Below are positions 12,488-24,181 of a stretch of DNA of 64,000 nt, one piece after another. A program made the translations under genes and the position numbers. This DNA comes from Neelides folsomi (taxonomy: Eukaryota; Arthropoda; Collembola; Neelipleona; Neelidae), in contig JAQGBZ010000023.1 in NCBI GenBank assembly GCA_034687125.1, forward strand, positions 310,001-374,000, given 5' to 3'. The notes beneath the pieces are model-generated. The model ran no database searches and was not told where the DNA came from. It saw nothing but the letters and a program-made list of their open reading frames with translations. Within the stretch, counting starts at the first letter, position 1, and the number at the start of each line of letters is the position of its first letter.

Positions 12488-12944
12488 ATTATAAAAATTC
12501 TAAAACTTGATATGTAGGAATTCTCAAACACGAAGGAGTTAGCTGTGTTTCTTATAATTGTAAAATGTTATTGAAATCACATGTGTTTAAACTTGATTTG
12601 TTAACAACTTTAAACTGAACAACTAACAATGGTTCTTTCAATCTTGTAGATTTTATCCTTTTCAGTAATTCAACTTCAATAACAATTTAATTTCAATTTC
12701 AATCTAAAAATTCAATATCTCAATTTTCGCTAAATTATCTCAACCGCTCTCGCGCTTTTACCTTTGAACACAGTTTCAATTCTCAAATCCTGCGAACAAG
12801 AAAGAATGAGAAATCCAAAATCACAAATATTCCATTTGTTTTTATTTTATATGCAATTCAAGTCTTGCAAAATTGCAAAAAAGTCACAAATAGCTAAGAG
12901 TTAAACATTTTTAGCCATCTTACTTCAACTAAAGATTCTTTAAG
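12488..12944. promoter_or_regulatory. Short bidirectional promoter, TMEM186 / MRPL57
   Basis: 457 bp separate two divergent genes whose products both act in mitochondria. The sequence is AT-rich with repeated TTCAAT/CAATTT steps around 12650-12725. No TATA box position is decisive. That the two genes are co-regulated is inference from the arrangement. Confidence 0.45.
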
Positions 12945-13482
12945 ATGTTTATTACAGAAGCATTGTGGATAGGAATTGGTAGGAGAATTACAAGAAGGGT
13001 TCCAGGGCGTATTTGGACCGGGTAAAGATTATAAAATTATTAATAATTTGTTGAAATTTTAATATATTTAGAATCTATAATATCAATATTCTTATAATAT
13101 TATTTTACATTTTAGTAAACATCGTTTGGCCCATCATATATTTGAACACAATCTTATTCGTTTCCGTCGGCGGGTTGAGCTTGAAGACCAAAATCTTTTC
13201 TATCTTCGACATCCTTATCTTAAAGTTGTAAGTTTCTTATTTTATATTACACTTATAATTCCATTATGCAGCTTTTATGTAATTTTATTATTGGTTGGTA
13301 AAATGAATTAAAATTCTGTTTTTATACAGGATCAAGAGAGAATGTATTCTCAGCATATGAAACTCGACGAATTGAAAGTAAGAAGCGAGGAATTTAAAAA
13401 GGCCGTATCCGAGCAGCGTCACAGTATCCGAATGGAAGATCGTCTATCCCATTTAAATACATCTTCGACTTGGGATAAATGA
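12945..13482 (+). CDS. MRPL57: Mitochondrial ribosomal protein mL63 (MRPL57)
   Basis: Three exons: 12945-13021, 13116-13227 and 13330-13482, about 113 residues. The N-terminus is short and basic (ITRRVPGRIWTGKHR). Then come RRVELEDQNLFYLRHPYL and the C-terminal RLSHLNTSSTWDK. This matches the family pattern 'PGRQW.GKHR ... E.E...YWLS.PY ... LDHLN...KW' of mL63, a small protein of the mitochondrial large subunit. Length is normal for the family (about 100). The start is the only ATG upstream in frame with a plausible presequence. Confidence 0.88.
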
Positions 13483-13575
13483 TCATCAAACTACCATTGA
13501 GTTTATTTGTGTAAAATTTAGTCATTTTTTGTAATTAAAGAGCAACTGACAAATAATGCTGAAAATTTCTTTTAT

Positions 13576-14350
13576 TTAACCCCAAACTCCCGTGGCGATA
13601 TTTGAGAAAACGAGGAACAGAGGCACGTACTCAACAGGAGGCTGTACAACGGGTCGAGTTGTCGTCGGTGTAGCCACTGTTGTCGGCTGAGTTGTAGGAG
13701 CTATTGTTGATAAAGTTGTAGGAATTGTGGGAGGAGAAATTGTTGTTGGTGTAGGAGCCGTCGTTGGCCCTGTTAGAAGCGTCGTAGGTAAAGTAGCAAT
13801 AGTAGTTGGGAGCGTAGTAAGTATTGTACTCGCTGTTAATGGTGGTTGGGTTGTAGGGATTGTGACAAGCGTTGTAAGTATCGTTGCAAGCGTTGTTGGA
13901 ATTGGGGAAAGCGTTGTGGCTAAAGTTGGAAGTGTTGATAAAGTACCCGCTGTTGATGGAAAAGTTGTAGGAACCGTTGGTACGGCTAAAATAATAGTTA
14001 ATAAAGTTAAAATCCTCCAAATTGGCAATTATTTGTATATTCTTACTGATAACTGTTGGAAGAACCGTGACTTGTCGACGGAATCTTTTGCCGAATCCGC
14101 TTTGCTCTTTCATTTCTTCATATTTCACATGCTAAATTAGCCCAAAAGAAATAATCTTGTTATAGACTGTATTTAAATAGTATTAATACTTAATAATATC
14201 ACATATTCTTATATAGATTTTGTACACTATAATAGCAAATTCGCACATGCAGGTATAATGATTTTTAAAGAAGTGTATTTGTACCATAGGAAATGCAGGT
14301 AATGCTAACGATAAGAGAAAGAAGATGAGAATCGGGAAGGAAAGATCCAT
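13576..14350 (-). CDS. Small secreted Thr/Pro-rich mucin-like protein
   Basis: Three exons: 14350-14285, 14130-14046 and 13985-13576, about 186 residues. Exon 1 encodes a signal peptide (MDLSFPILIFFLLSLALPAF). Exon 2 holds a basic RFRR site suited to furin-type cleavage. Exon 3 is a long run of TLPTT, TIATL and PTTT steps, with almost every residue Thr, Pro, Ala, Ile, Leu or Val, ending in VEYVPLFLVFSNIATGVWG. Such Thr density predicts heavy O-glycosylation. The weakly hydrophobic tail could be a GPI signal, but this is uncertain. Not recognised as a named family. The reading frame is fixed by the splice phase from the signal-peptide exon; the competing long frame at 13631-14128 on the same strand is discarded. 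Confidence 0.7.
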
Positions 14351-15203
14351 TATTTCCTAAGTCAGTGAGTGAAATGATTGAGAATGGGAAAAATTTTAAA
14401 TTCCTGAAATCTATTTTCTATGAAATTAACCTTCACTGTTGAATTTCGAAAATCATCATTTTTATTATGCATGATTTGTGACAAAGACCTTTCATTCATT
14501 TTTCTGACATAACAATTGTTATATGAGTTAATTTTAAAAGTACTTATATAGGTATAATATAATTATGAATGCTTTTTTGTATGGAGAATCCAAGAGGATG
14601 AGGATGAACAAAGCTTTTTGGCATTCATTATAGGAGAAGCATTTATTGACCAAATAATTTTATTATAATATTTATCAAACATTTTCAATTTGAAAAGTCA
14701 TCAAAAATTAATCATAGGAGGTGAGAATGGGATTAAAGTTGAACCTGCTGGATTGGATGCAAATTCGGATATCTAACATAAACATACCTTTCATCACTTT
14801 GCTTAATAATAATTCCACCACCAATAATTTCTAATGTGACAAGATGTAACTTTGTATCAGAAAATTGTCAAGCACTAGATATGAATAATGACTAATGACT
14901 ATCCATAGTGTCTCCAATATAAGAAATTCGAAGTATCATATTCATTCTGTATTAGTACTGATATTCGTTATTTAATATGAGATTCGTTTTTGATAGATAT
15001 TTATGCATAGCTTATAAATACTTACTCTACGTATGCAATCCAGAGTCCAGTAATTATTTTAGATAAAATGCTATTGTTTAGTGTTTTTTCAGTTATTTAT
15101 TGATTATAATATGTAATAATTATATTTAGTTTAATGATTAAAATTGCACTTAACATCAATATAAAAAGATGGGGATTAACATTAAAACTTTGAAAATATT
15201 GTA
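14351..15203. other. Intergenic stretch without genes
   Basis: Upstream region of the mucin-like gene and 3' flank of the Rab effector. AT-rich, with no frame or repeat worth naming. Confidence 0.5.
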
Positions 15204-18200
15204 TTAATCCGGTTTTCCAGGAGGGAATTCATTTATGACAAGCTCATCTCTAACAATTCCTTTCTCGACACGATTGTCCCAAAAGGCGGCACGAGACAGT
15301 ATAGAGTTTTTTTCACCATTTTCAACCTCGGTTTCGTTGGATTCATTTGTAGGGGAAGGGCTCCTTTTCTCATTCTCAATTTTAATATTTTGATTGGGTT
15401 TAGGGCTTGGATGAGAGAGACGAAGTCCCTCTCGGAACTCCCTGGACACGCTCCGCGCTGTCAGACTGTGAACCTGAAAGACATTAATATCAAATATTCA
15501 ATAAAAGGTATAACATTAACTATCCAAAATTAATATATTTTAGGTAATATAAAAAACACGGTAATATTACATAAGCCTAACTTTTTCAGGTGGACACATT
15601 AACCAATGCATAACATAACATATTGCATTAGAGCTAAAAGTATGTACAGGGTGGGCCATAAGTATCTTTCTTTTTAAAAATAGACAATCGTATAAAAAAG
15701 AAAGATACTTATGGCCCACCCTGTATGTAGGTATGTGTAAATGTATGATACTGTAAGTAGGATACCTATAATGTACGTACATAGATATTTTATGTATAAA
15801 TATATTTTCACAAATTTGAGATTTATTTATAAAATAACTGTAAGTATTACTAATATTAATTTGTGTGTACAAAAATATAACAGCATGAAATCATAAGATT
15901 ATAACAATACATAATGTGGCAGCAATTACAAAAATAGTATTATTATTATACACCTAACGTATTATGTTTAACATATTAAGCAACAACGTTCTTTATGACT
16001 TATGAATGAGCATCAGATAATTTACATAGACAGATGCAGGAATAATATGACATTTATGGATTAAGATGTGAAAATCACCAATAAACATGGAAGATCGTCT
16101 TGGGCTCTGAGACCTCTCACCAGAAGGAATACTCAAACTCGTTGATCTTGTAAGCCTCCCATCACCATCTTGCTTCACTCCCGTTCCCGTCCTGGCTCCT
16201 CTTAAAATCTCTCTCCTCAATTTAGCCAAATTGATTTCCTCTTCATCGTTCATCTCCTTTTCAATTCTTGCCATCATTCTTGAGGTCGGGGTGGCCAGTA
16301 CTTCCATTGCTGTCTTTTTCCTTGTACTTAAAGGAGCTGCTTCTTTAACTACTTTTTCTTCCTCCTCGTCTTCTTCCTTCTTTTTCATCACTTTTAAAAG
16401 TTCAATTTCAGCCACTTCGTTTAACTTTTCTAGTTGCGAAACAATATTCTTTGTTCGGGCCGTTCCATAAAATGGAGTTCCAGGCTCAGACATCACTTCC
16501 CTTGGAGTCACATTGAAATCTGATCCATCGGAACTCAAAATCCCATCTGTGGCATCTTCTGTTTTTGAAAATTCTAAGGTTGTGGGTCGCGATGTTTCGG
16601 TCATTTGAGAAGCATCGGGAATCTCATCTTTTTCTTTCGCTTCTTGAACTTTCTCTTCAATTTTAACTTCTGCTTCAATTTCTCCTTTTTCAATTCCATT
16701 TTCTTGTTGGATTGTGGGATGAATGTGATAATTGAACACTTTGTAAAATGCTTGCGGTTCATTTTTTTCTTTAAGTTTCCTAAGGGTTTCTGTGATATTT
16801 CCAGTTTCGTCTGAACTTAACTCATTTGCTTCCGAAATTTTAAAACTCTTTCTCTTAGAATTTTCGTGTAAGATATCAACATAGTTTTTACTTTCAATTT
16901 CAACAACTTCATTATGCAATCCTCCTTTTAAGGATGGATTCTCAATCGTATTGTTATTTCGTTCTTTTACCTCATTTTCACTCGAAATCTCATTAGGGTT
17001 TTCAGACTATTATTTTGAAATAACGGGTTATTTATAATGATAATGATTGTAATAAATTGTTAACTATGACCAAAACTTACTTGTAAGTAGGATGCATTTT
17101 TCTCCTTCGGAACTTGGAAAAATGGTTTAGCTCCTGAAGATTTCTCCTTTCCTTTGTTCTCTTCCTTCTTGGGATCTTCAGTCTTTTCAAACTCCTGAAA
17201 ATCAGTTTCACCAATTAAGTCGTCTCTGATATCTCTATTTTATATTAGAAAACAATCTAATGATAAATAACAATATTATTTACCGATTTAGAGAAGAGAG
17301 CAGACAATCGCTTGACAGAGGGCAACCGGATTTCTTCAAGATCCGACAGAGACTCCGTCGAGAAGGAATTTTTTCTTATCCCATTAGAGCTATTGCCGTT
17401 GGTAATTTCACTTGAAATTGTTTGCTCCATGGTGGCATTAAGTGGCGTCTTTTTCCTTTCCTCCTAAAATGGCAATAGAAATATTCCCTACAACGGACTT
17501 TCAATCTTCATGCGTAAAAGCCTGAAGCTTGAGAATGAAAGAGAAACAAAATGTGTGAATGATTTATTTCCACCTCAAACAATTCACTGTGATTTATCTA
17601 ACTACATTTGACAAGCGTTTTTACAAGTTCTCGGTCTCTATGCAAGGTTAATTAGCCAATACTACCAATAAATGTTAATACTTCAAATTGTTAAGATAAC
17701 AAATACGATAAGACGAAACGTGAAATGGTATGATGCATTTGAACATCAAAACTACAAGTACATGCATTTAAATAACCAACTAATAGATTATATTACGACA
17801 GAGCAATTTACAGTTAAAATGAAGAACAATGTGCATTAAACGATAAAAACAAGAAAATTCAAACTTAATGTTAGAGTACATATTATATAATATAAATATT
17901 TGTAGATACCGTATTAATATTTTTGTACATTAAACAAATATGTTAAATGCGATACAACGATATTATAAACGCCCGATAAAAATATTCGATGGAAATTGGT
18001 AATATTTAGAAAAGCCAAAGTTAGTATTGTTAACAATATTAGTGTTTTACAATCCTTAAAGAAATTAATTTAATAATTAATTGAAAGTAAGCGTAAATAA
18101 CAAAATGATAAAGGCTTAAATTAAATAAGTAATCAATGTTACAACTAGCATAATAACGTATGCTTATTTATCTAAATTTTCTAAATAAATAAATCAAGTG

Positions 18201-21200
18201 ATTATTAGCTGGTGATTATTTATATTTTACATTACTGGTGTAAACAACAATTTCATTATTTAAAAGCGCTTAATGAATATGTGGTTAGTATAGATTAAAG
18301 AATGTTTGAATTTCAAAACAATCACGAGATTATGGCATAAAGAACTTAAAGGTTACGTATTACATCATTTGTTTAGCGAAAACAATTATAAAAAATTAGA
18401 TGTATTAGATATGTAAGGTGGGCAATAAGTTAAACGATAGCTGATTTGAACAACATAAGAACAATACAAATATTAGTTAATGGTTTTGAATCCTTAGCTT
18501 AAAGAGTCCAGAATAGGAAAGCGATATGATAAATTGGGGAATTTAATCTAAGCAATTATAAGTTTAAAGAGCTTGTTAGTTCATTAACAAATCTAAAATG
18601 TTGCTATAATTCGCCGACAATCATCAGTCAGTAGATGATTTGGAATGTCGTGATAATTCTAGCTGATAAGATTCGAAAATTAATAGAATTTTTCGATGTT
18701 CATTTACCCACGTTAACATCATTTAGAAATAGGAAGTGAATTGATGTAAAAGTGGAAATTATTAATTAGTAAAATATGAACTGAAAGAGGCAGAGCGCAA
18801 CTGCTTTAAGTATTAAATGAGCCTATAAATATGATGATGCTTTTCATTATTTACCTTCATTGTTACAAGAATTTCTTTCTTTTCTTCCGATTTTAAGTCA
18901 TTTGATGGCAAACTTTGACACTTTGCTTCTCCATTCACTGCAGCTTCTGGAGGGATTTTTTCTCCAATTGGGACAAATGTTGGATCAGGTTGAACAGATT
19001 CCATTGAATTAACATAATAGTCTCGTACAAATCTTCAAATTACACAATAGAATTAGTGTTTAATTCATCGTCAGTATTAATTAATTTACAGAGTAATTGT
19101 CTAATTTTGTATTCTATATTACTTTCTTATTTTCCTTATTTAATTAAAATGTACTTTTTCATATTTGTTGGATTTCTTTGAAGAAGCACAGTCGAATCAT
19201 CGTCTTCGAGCTTGATATCAGAGTTTCCTTTTCTATAATATAAAAAAATTCAGAATATATTTTAGCTAAATGATATTGATATGAAATGTAGTATGAAGCT
19301 CAATAATAAAAGAAAATAATGAGAATAAGTTTTTTTCATTTTGTATGAACCCAATAGACATTTTCATATTATTTTCTCTTTGTTTCATCCTTTTCTCGAG
19401 ATTTTCTGGAGCATAGGGATTATTCTGCAATGTGACAGGATTTGCCCATTTGGCTTTTTCTCTTGCGGCTATAGCAAATTCCCTCATTTCCTCTTTTTCC
19501 TCTTCGACTGGATAGTGTTGAGGAATTGTGGGTGATTTTAATACAGTTTGATTCCGGGCCATTGACTGCGATGTTTCTCGAAGTGTCTCTTCAATCGAAG
19601 AGCCCTCCGAGGAATCAACAGACTCGCTTCTCTTCATTCGAAATTCTTCATTTTCATCTTCCTTGCCTGAAGGGGAACTGTTGACTCTGAATGTGGATCG
19701 AATCGTTCCTTGAGAATTCGACGCCACAGCTACGTATTCGCCTTCCAATTCCCTTCGAGCGGAAAATGTCAATGTCCATTTACCATACCCATTGTCACCT
19801 ATGATTAAAATACAATGTTGTACATTATTAACACAGAAATAAATACATCTTTAAACAAAAATCTAATAACTAATATAAGTAGCAAAATTCCTTACTTAGG
19901 TATACATGTTGCCCTAACATGCAGACGTCTACATCGTTCTTAAACACTTCTAACTTTGGCTCAGGATGACCGGAAATTTCAAATGGAATTGAAACATTTT
20001 TATTAGGATTTCCTATTCGAACTATTTCTTTAATATAGTTGAAATTGGGAGCCTTTTTCTTTTTGTCCAATTCTGAAAATGAATAAAATTACAAATGATT
20101 ACTAGAAATCCATTTTGAATGAAAAATTTTGATTTTATACCGGAAACAATGAGCTTGAAAGAATGTTTAGTTTCATTTCCTCGTTCATCAAAGAGAATAA
20201 CGTGGTAAGTTCCTGCATCTTTTCCTTCAACTCCATACAAATACAAATAATTTATTTTTCCTGTTGAATGAATCCACGTTTTTCCCTTTTGATTTGCAAG
20301 TAAACGATCCTCAAAAAACCATGCTACGCCTAATTTAAAAAAGTGAAAATTAATATTTAAGTTGGTTTAATTTAACAAAATAATAATATTTTTAATATAT
20401 TAAAATCTTACTGTAAGAACTCGAACTGGCAGAAATTGTGCAAGAAAACCGGGCTGTTTTTCCTGTCGGAACATTTTCATTTTCAGGCCATGAAACAATA
20501 CGTTGAGCTTCTAAATCCATCTTCTTTGACACAAGTTTTTCCTTCGACTCGAATTTGGCCATTGGCCTTTCTACAACTAATTTTTTACTATCACTAATAA
20601 TATTGGCATCATTTTTTAACTTCATTTCAACGTCTTTGGCAATCTCATTGAGTTCAATTTCAACATCTTCAAATTCAATCTCGTCTTCGGAATTCTCCTC
20701 ATCTAACAAGTGATCTGATAAGTCGGATAAATCCGAAACTTTGTCTGATCCAATCTGCGGTTCAATTCCTTCTTCATTGGGAAAAGGAACCAGCATAGGG
20801 ACAGCTTCAGCTAATAAATTCCTTTTCTTGAAAAGTTGCTTTCTCCTCTTAAACAACCAATTGTGCTCCCATGCTGCAATTTGTGAAACGATATTGTCAT
20901 CCTCGTCATCTTCATCCTCTTCTTCTCCAGTTCTTGTAACGATTGAAACTCCAGACTCAGGAAAAGGAACAGAAGCCTTGGAATTGAAATCGCTTCCAAG
21001 TAAACATTCGACTTCACTTTTCCCAAGAGCGGGCGAAGTCACTGAACGAGATTTCTTGCTATGGCTTGAATTAGACTTTTTCCCCTTTCGAACATATTTT
21101 TGAGGTTTGGGATCTGTTTTTGAAATGTCAGAATCTGACTCATAAGTTGTAATCTCCTCAACTTGTTCCTCAATGACGAGTTGTGCTGAACGTAAGGGTC

Positions 21201-24181
21201 CTTCACCAACTGACCAATTCGATGATGAAGTTCCCATGCTCAAATCATCGTCACTGATCGGATTGCTGTTGTTTCGATTCGAATATTCGACATTTGTAAC
21301 CCAACCACGCACATCTCTAGGAATGATTTTCTTTGAAGAATCTTCGCTTTCTGTCATTTCAGCATCAGTTTGAACAGCGGAGTCAACAACGCTGACAGGG
21401 GAATCCATTTTCTTTCGATTATTTTGCCTTGCTTCATTGGATATCACAACCTTGTTGAGAATCGTTGTTGCAAGGACGTCTTCGTAAGATGGATCAGCAT
21501 TATTGATGTCGTTTTTCCCTTGGACAAATGGAGCAGAAGATTCGTCAGCCTTAAAATGCTCCAAACAAGGAAGATCGCTCGCTGTTTCTGAGACCTGAAC
21601 GAGAAGCTCTGTGAGCTTCACATGGGCTGAAGTTGGAGTTTCACTCATTGGTTTATCTGTAATATTGCAAATATTTGTTTAAATATGATTACTTTTATGT
21701 ACTATGATTTTTCTATAAAAAAAGTTTTTGGTTTACTTTCAATTCCCATTTTAAGAGAATGTTCAATGTTCATAAGAGCGTCACTCAATTCCGAATGAAA
21801 TCGTTGAAACAATATATCATCTAAAAAATTATTGAATAATCACAATACATCATTATGAATCTACTGTACTTTATCGAGTATTACATGCAACTGTATGTAT
21901 TGGTAGTAAACTACCTATACCAATAACTAGAGGTATTTTTTTTATTAATTTAAAGGTGTAAATTAATTATTAATTAAAGATAGTAATTAAGATTATTAGT
22001 GATAAAATCTTATTAATTAATTGAAGTTATTCATTATAAGAATCAGCTTACATTGCGGATGATGATAAATCCTCGAAAGCGGTGTCGAGTCCAAATTGCC
22101 TTCTTTAAGCTGAGCTTCGACGAGTCTCTCAATGTGTTCTCTCACTTCGTCAACCACTGCAGACGTTACAAGAAATGTTATCTCTCAAAAGTATTAAGAA
22201 AGCCGCCTCTTCTATTCATTCACACCAACAACATTTTCACCTCCGGCATTCACCTCCTCACTCATTCATGATGAATTGGAACTCCATGTGGAGTTTCTGA
22301 GAAATTAACTCCTTTCAACTCACCCGCTTCACGAGGACGCTCCGGCTTCTCTTCCCCATCAACACTTTTAGATAAATTCTCGAACCAAAACCCACGTCTG
22401 GCCAATGACCTTCAATATCAAAAATCCTTTGTGAGAAATCTCGACATGTCCCATTTCCTCATTATGAGAAATGCAATAAATAATTGTGCGATGTGGGATC
22501 ATGCAGGTTTGGAAATTGATATACCAAGAGAGGAAATAAATTTGTTTGATCATTGGGAGATTAGCTTACTTTTGGGGAGGATGGCAGTGTCCGCAAGAAA
22601 AGAAATTACTCTTCGGATTCCAAATACCACAAGATTTGCATAGGGGAAGGGAACAAGTGGCACAGGAAACGTTGGGTGAAGAGAACAGCCACCCAGATGG
22701 AATGAGGATTTTGCCGCAGCGAACACAGCTCTTGCTACTTGTCCCACTCTCTCGACGCTTGTTATTCTTACTCTTTTCGATTTTACCTTCTTTCTCAAGT
22801 CGGCTGAAAAAATAGAACATTATTAATTATCATTAATTAATTTTACAACTTCAATTTATTCAATTATACACCTACTAATTACACCCACCTTAGTATATAC
22901 TAATTTTAAAATTGTGACCAATCATTTTTAAAAATGAAATTCGATAGATTTAAAGAAACAGAGTATGATTATTCTGAACGAGATTTTATTGTGAAAATGA
23001 TGATAGATGCAACCAGATGTTTTTTATTCTGACATTGAATGAACGAGAAACTACCTAGAAAAAGTATGTATGTACAACTTATAAGTAGTGTAGGCGAATT
23101 TCGTGCTGTCTTATTTTCAAAAAAGTCAATTTATCACAAAATCTGTATTGTTCATAGTAGGGTGACAAGATTCCTAAGAGTTTGGATTGTTGACAGTGTA
23201 AAAAAATGTACAATGTAACCAAAGATTGATGCTCAAGATGAACCAATTTTATCAGTCATTTTGGTTGATTCGATAAAAAATTGAATAAAATAAATGGTTA
23301 AAAGAGTTAAAACACAAAAATCAATATGTTTCATATCTCGTACTTATGAACATGCAATGGTGTGTTTTACACGCTATGAATATATGTTAGGTTAAGATAT
23401 CTGTAAAATAAATTTATAATGAAAAATAAATTCAATTCAATGTGGAATTTTCAGAATTTTCCTTATTTTGTTTACAAACGATTACAAAAAATAATATTAT
23501 CTTCACATACGTTACATCTACTATTATCTTCACGATATTCAATATTTGATCATTTTGATATCAATTCATACATGATGATTTGAATGGCAAGCTCTGAAAT
23601 TCTGTTTGGTTAAATATTATTAATTTTGTAGGTGTATTGCATATACAGGTATGTGCGATCATAATGTATCCGAATTAATAACAATACAAAGTATGTAAAT
23701 ATCAGCCTCCTACATAATTTTTTTAGGATTGTATTTAAAATGCAAATACAATAAATGCTTCAAATACAATTCAGGTACACCCAAGAAAAAGTGATATCTA
23801 ATATATCATTATGCATGATATGATAACGTTCTTTTAATATTAAAATATGGTAAGGCTATTTAGGATAAGAGATAGTATGAATTATGCATACCCACTTATA
23901 TTGATATATCCAAATGGAGAAAAATCTGAAAAGAAATGAGGATGAAAATGATGTTCATCCTCCAACCACACTGTTATTAAGGAAAATAGAAAAAGGTCTC
24001 GATTAGTATTCCAATTAAACTTAATATTTCCTCGAGATTAACCTCTGCTCCACTTACTCCTTCAATAACAAAAGAAGACGAGAGATTTTGATAAAGTCAA
24101 TTTCTTACCTTCTCTCAAACTTCTTTTTCCTCACTCATCCAATTTCCAATTATTTTTCCACTCAATGAGCACTTGTTCACT
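15204..24181 (-). CDS. Slac2/exophilin-type Rab effector with FYVE_2 zinc finger and Ig-like domains (5' exon missing)
   Basis: Fourteen exons join in unbroken phase: 24181-24135, 22803-22570, 22409-22324, 22156-22052, 21820-21737, 21656-20412, 20329-20141, 20072-19896, 19798-19351, 19232-19155, 19032-18855, 17463-17284, 17194-17081 and 17006-16079. A likely last exon is 15473-15204. This gives at least 1,364 codons. The first visible exon (SEQVLIEWKNNWKLD, then RLEKEGKIEK) fits the Rab27-binding helix SHD1. Next is an eight-Cys zinc finger (CVRC, CATC, CKSC, CGHC), then KSLARRGFWFENL, like 'SLEWFYNN' of MyRIP. VLATTILNKVV recalls 'LATTILQKII' of MyRIP. After a long acidic region come two Ig-like segments: ARFSCTI...VAWFFEDRLL...DAGTYHVILFDERGNE, and IPFEISGHPEPKLE...ELEGEYVAVASNSQG. 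The C-terminal third is charged and coiled-coil-like. Expected role: linking Rab-bearing vesicles to the cytoskeleton. The initiator exon was not found. Confidence 0.75.
15647..15723. mobile_element. 77-bp hairpin MITE with TA target duplication
   Basis: A near-perfect inverted repeat: 29-base arms starting CAGGGTGGGCCATAAGT at 15647 and returning at 15695-15723, with a loop of about 19 bases. It is flanked on both sides by TA (15645-15646 and 15724-15725). CAGGG termini plus a TA duplication indicate a Tc1/mariner-type non-autonomous element. It sits inside the last intron of the Rab effector gene. Confidence 0.85.

Noticed and set aside
13631-14128. 165-codon Asn/Tyr/Ser-rich minus frame
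   Set aside because: It reads through a good intron (14045-13986) and shifts out of the frame fixed by the signal-peptide exon.
13727-14140. Gly/Val-rich plus-strand frame of 137 codons
   Set aside because: Antisense shadow of the Thr/Pro repeat; low complexity only.
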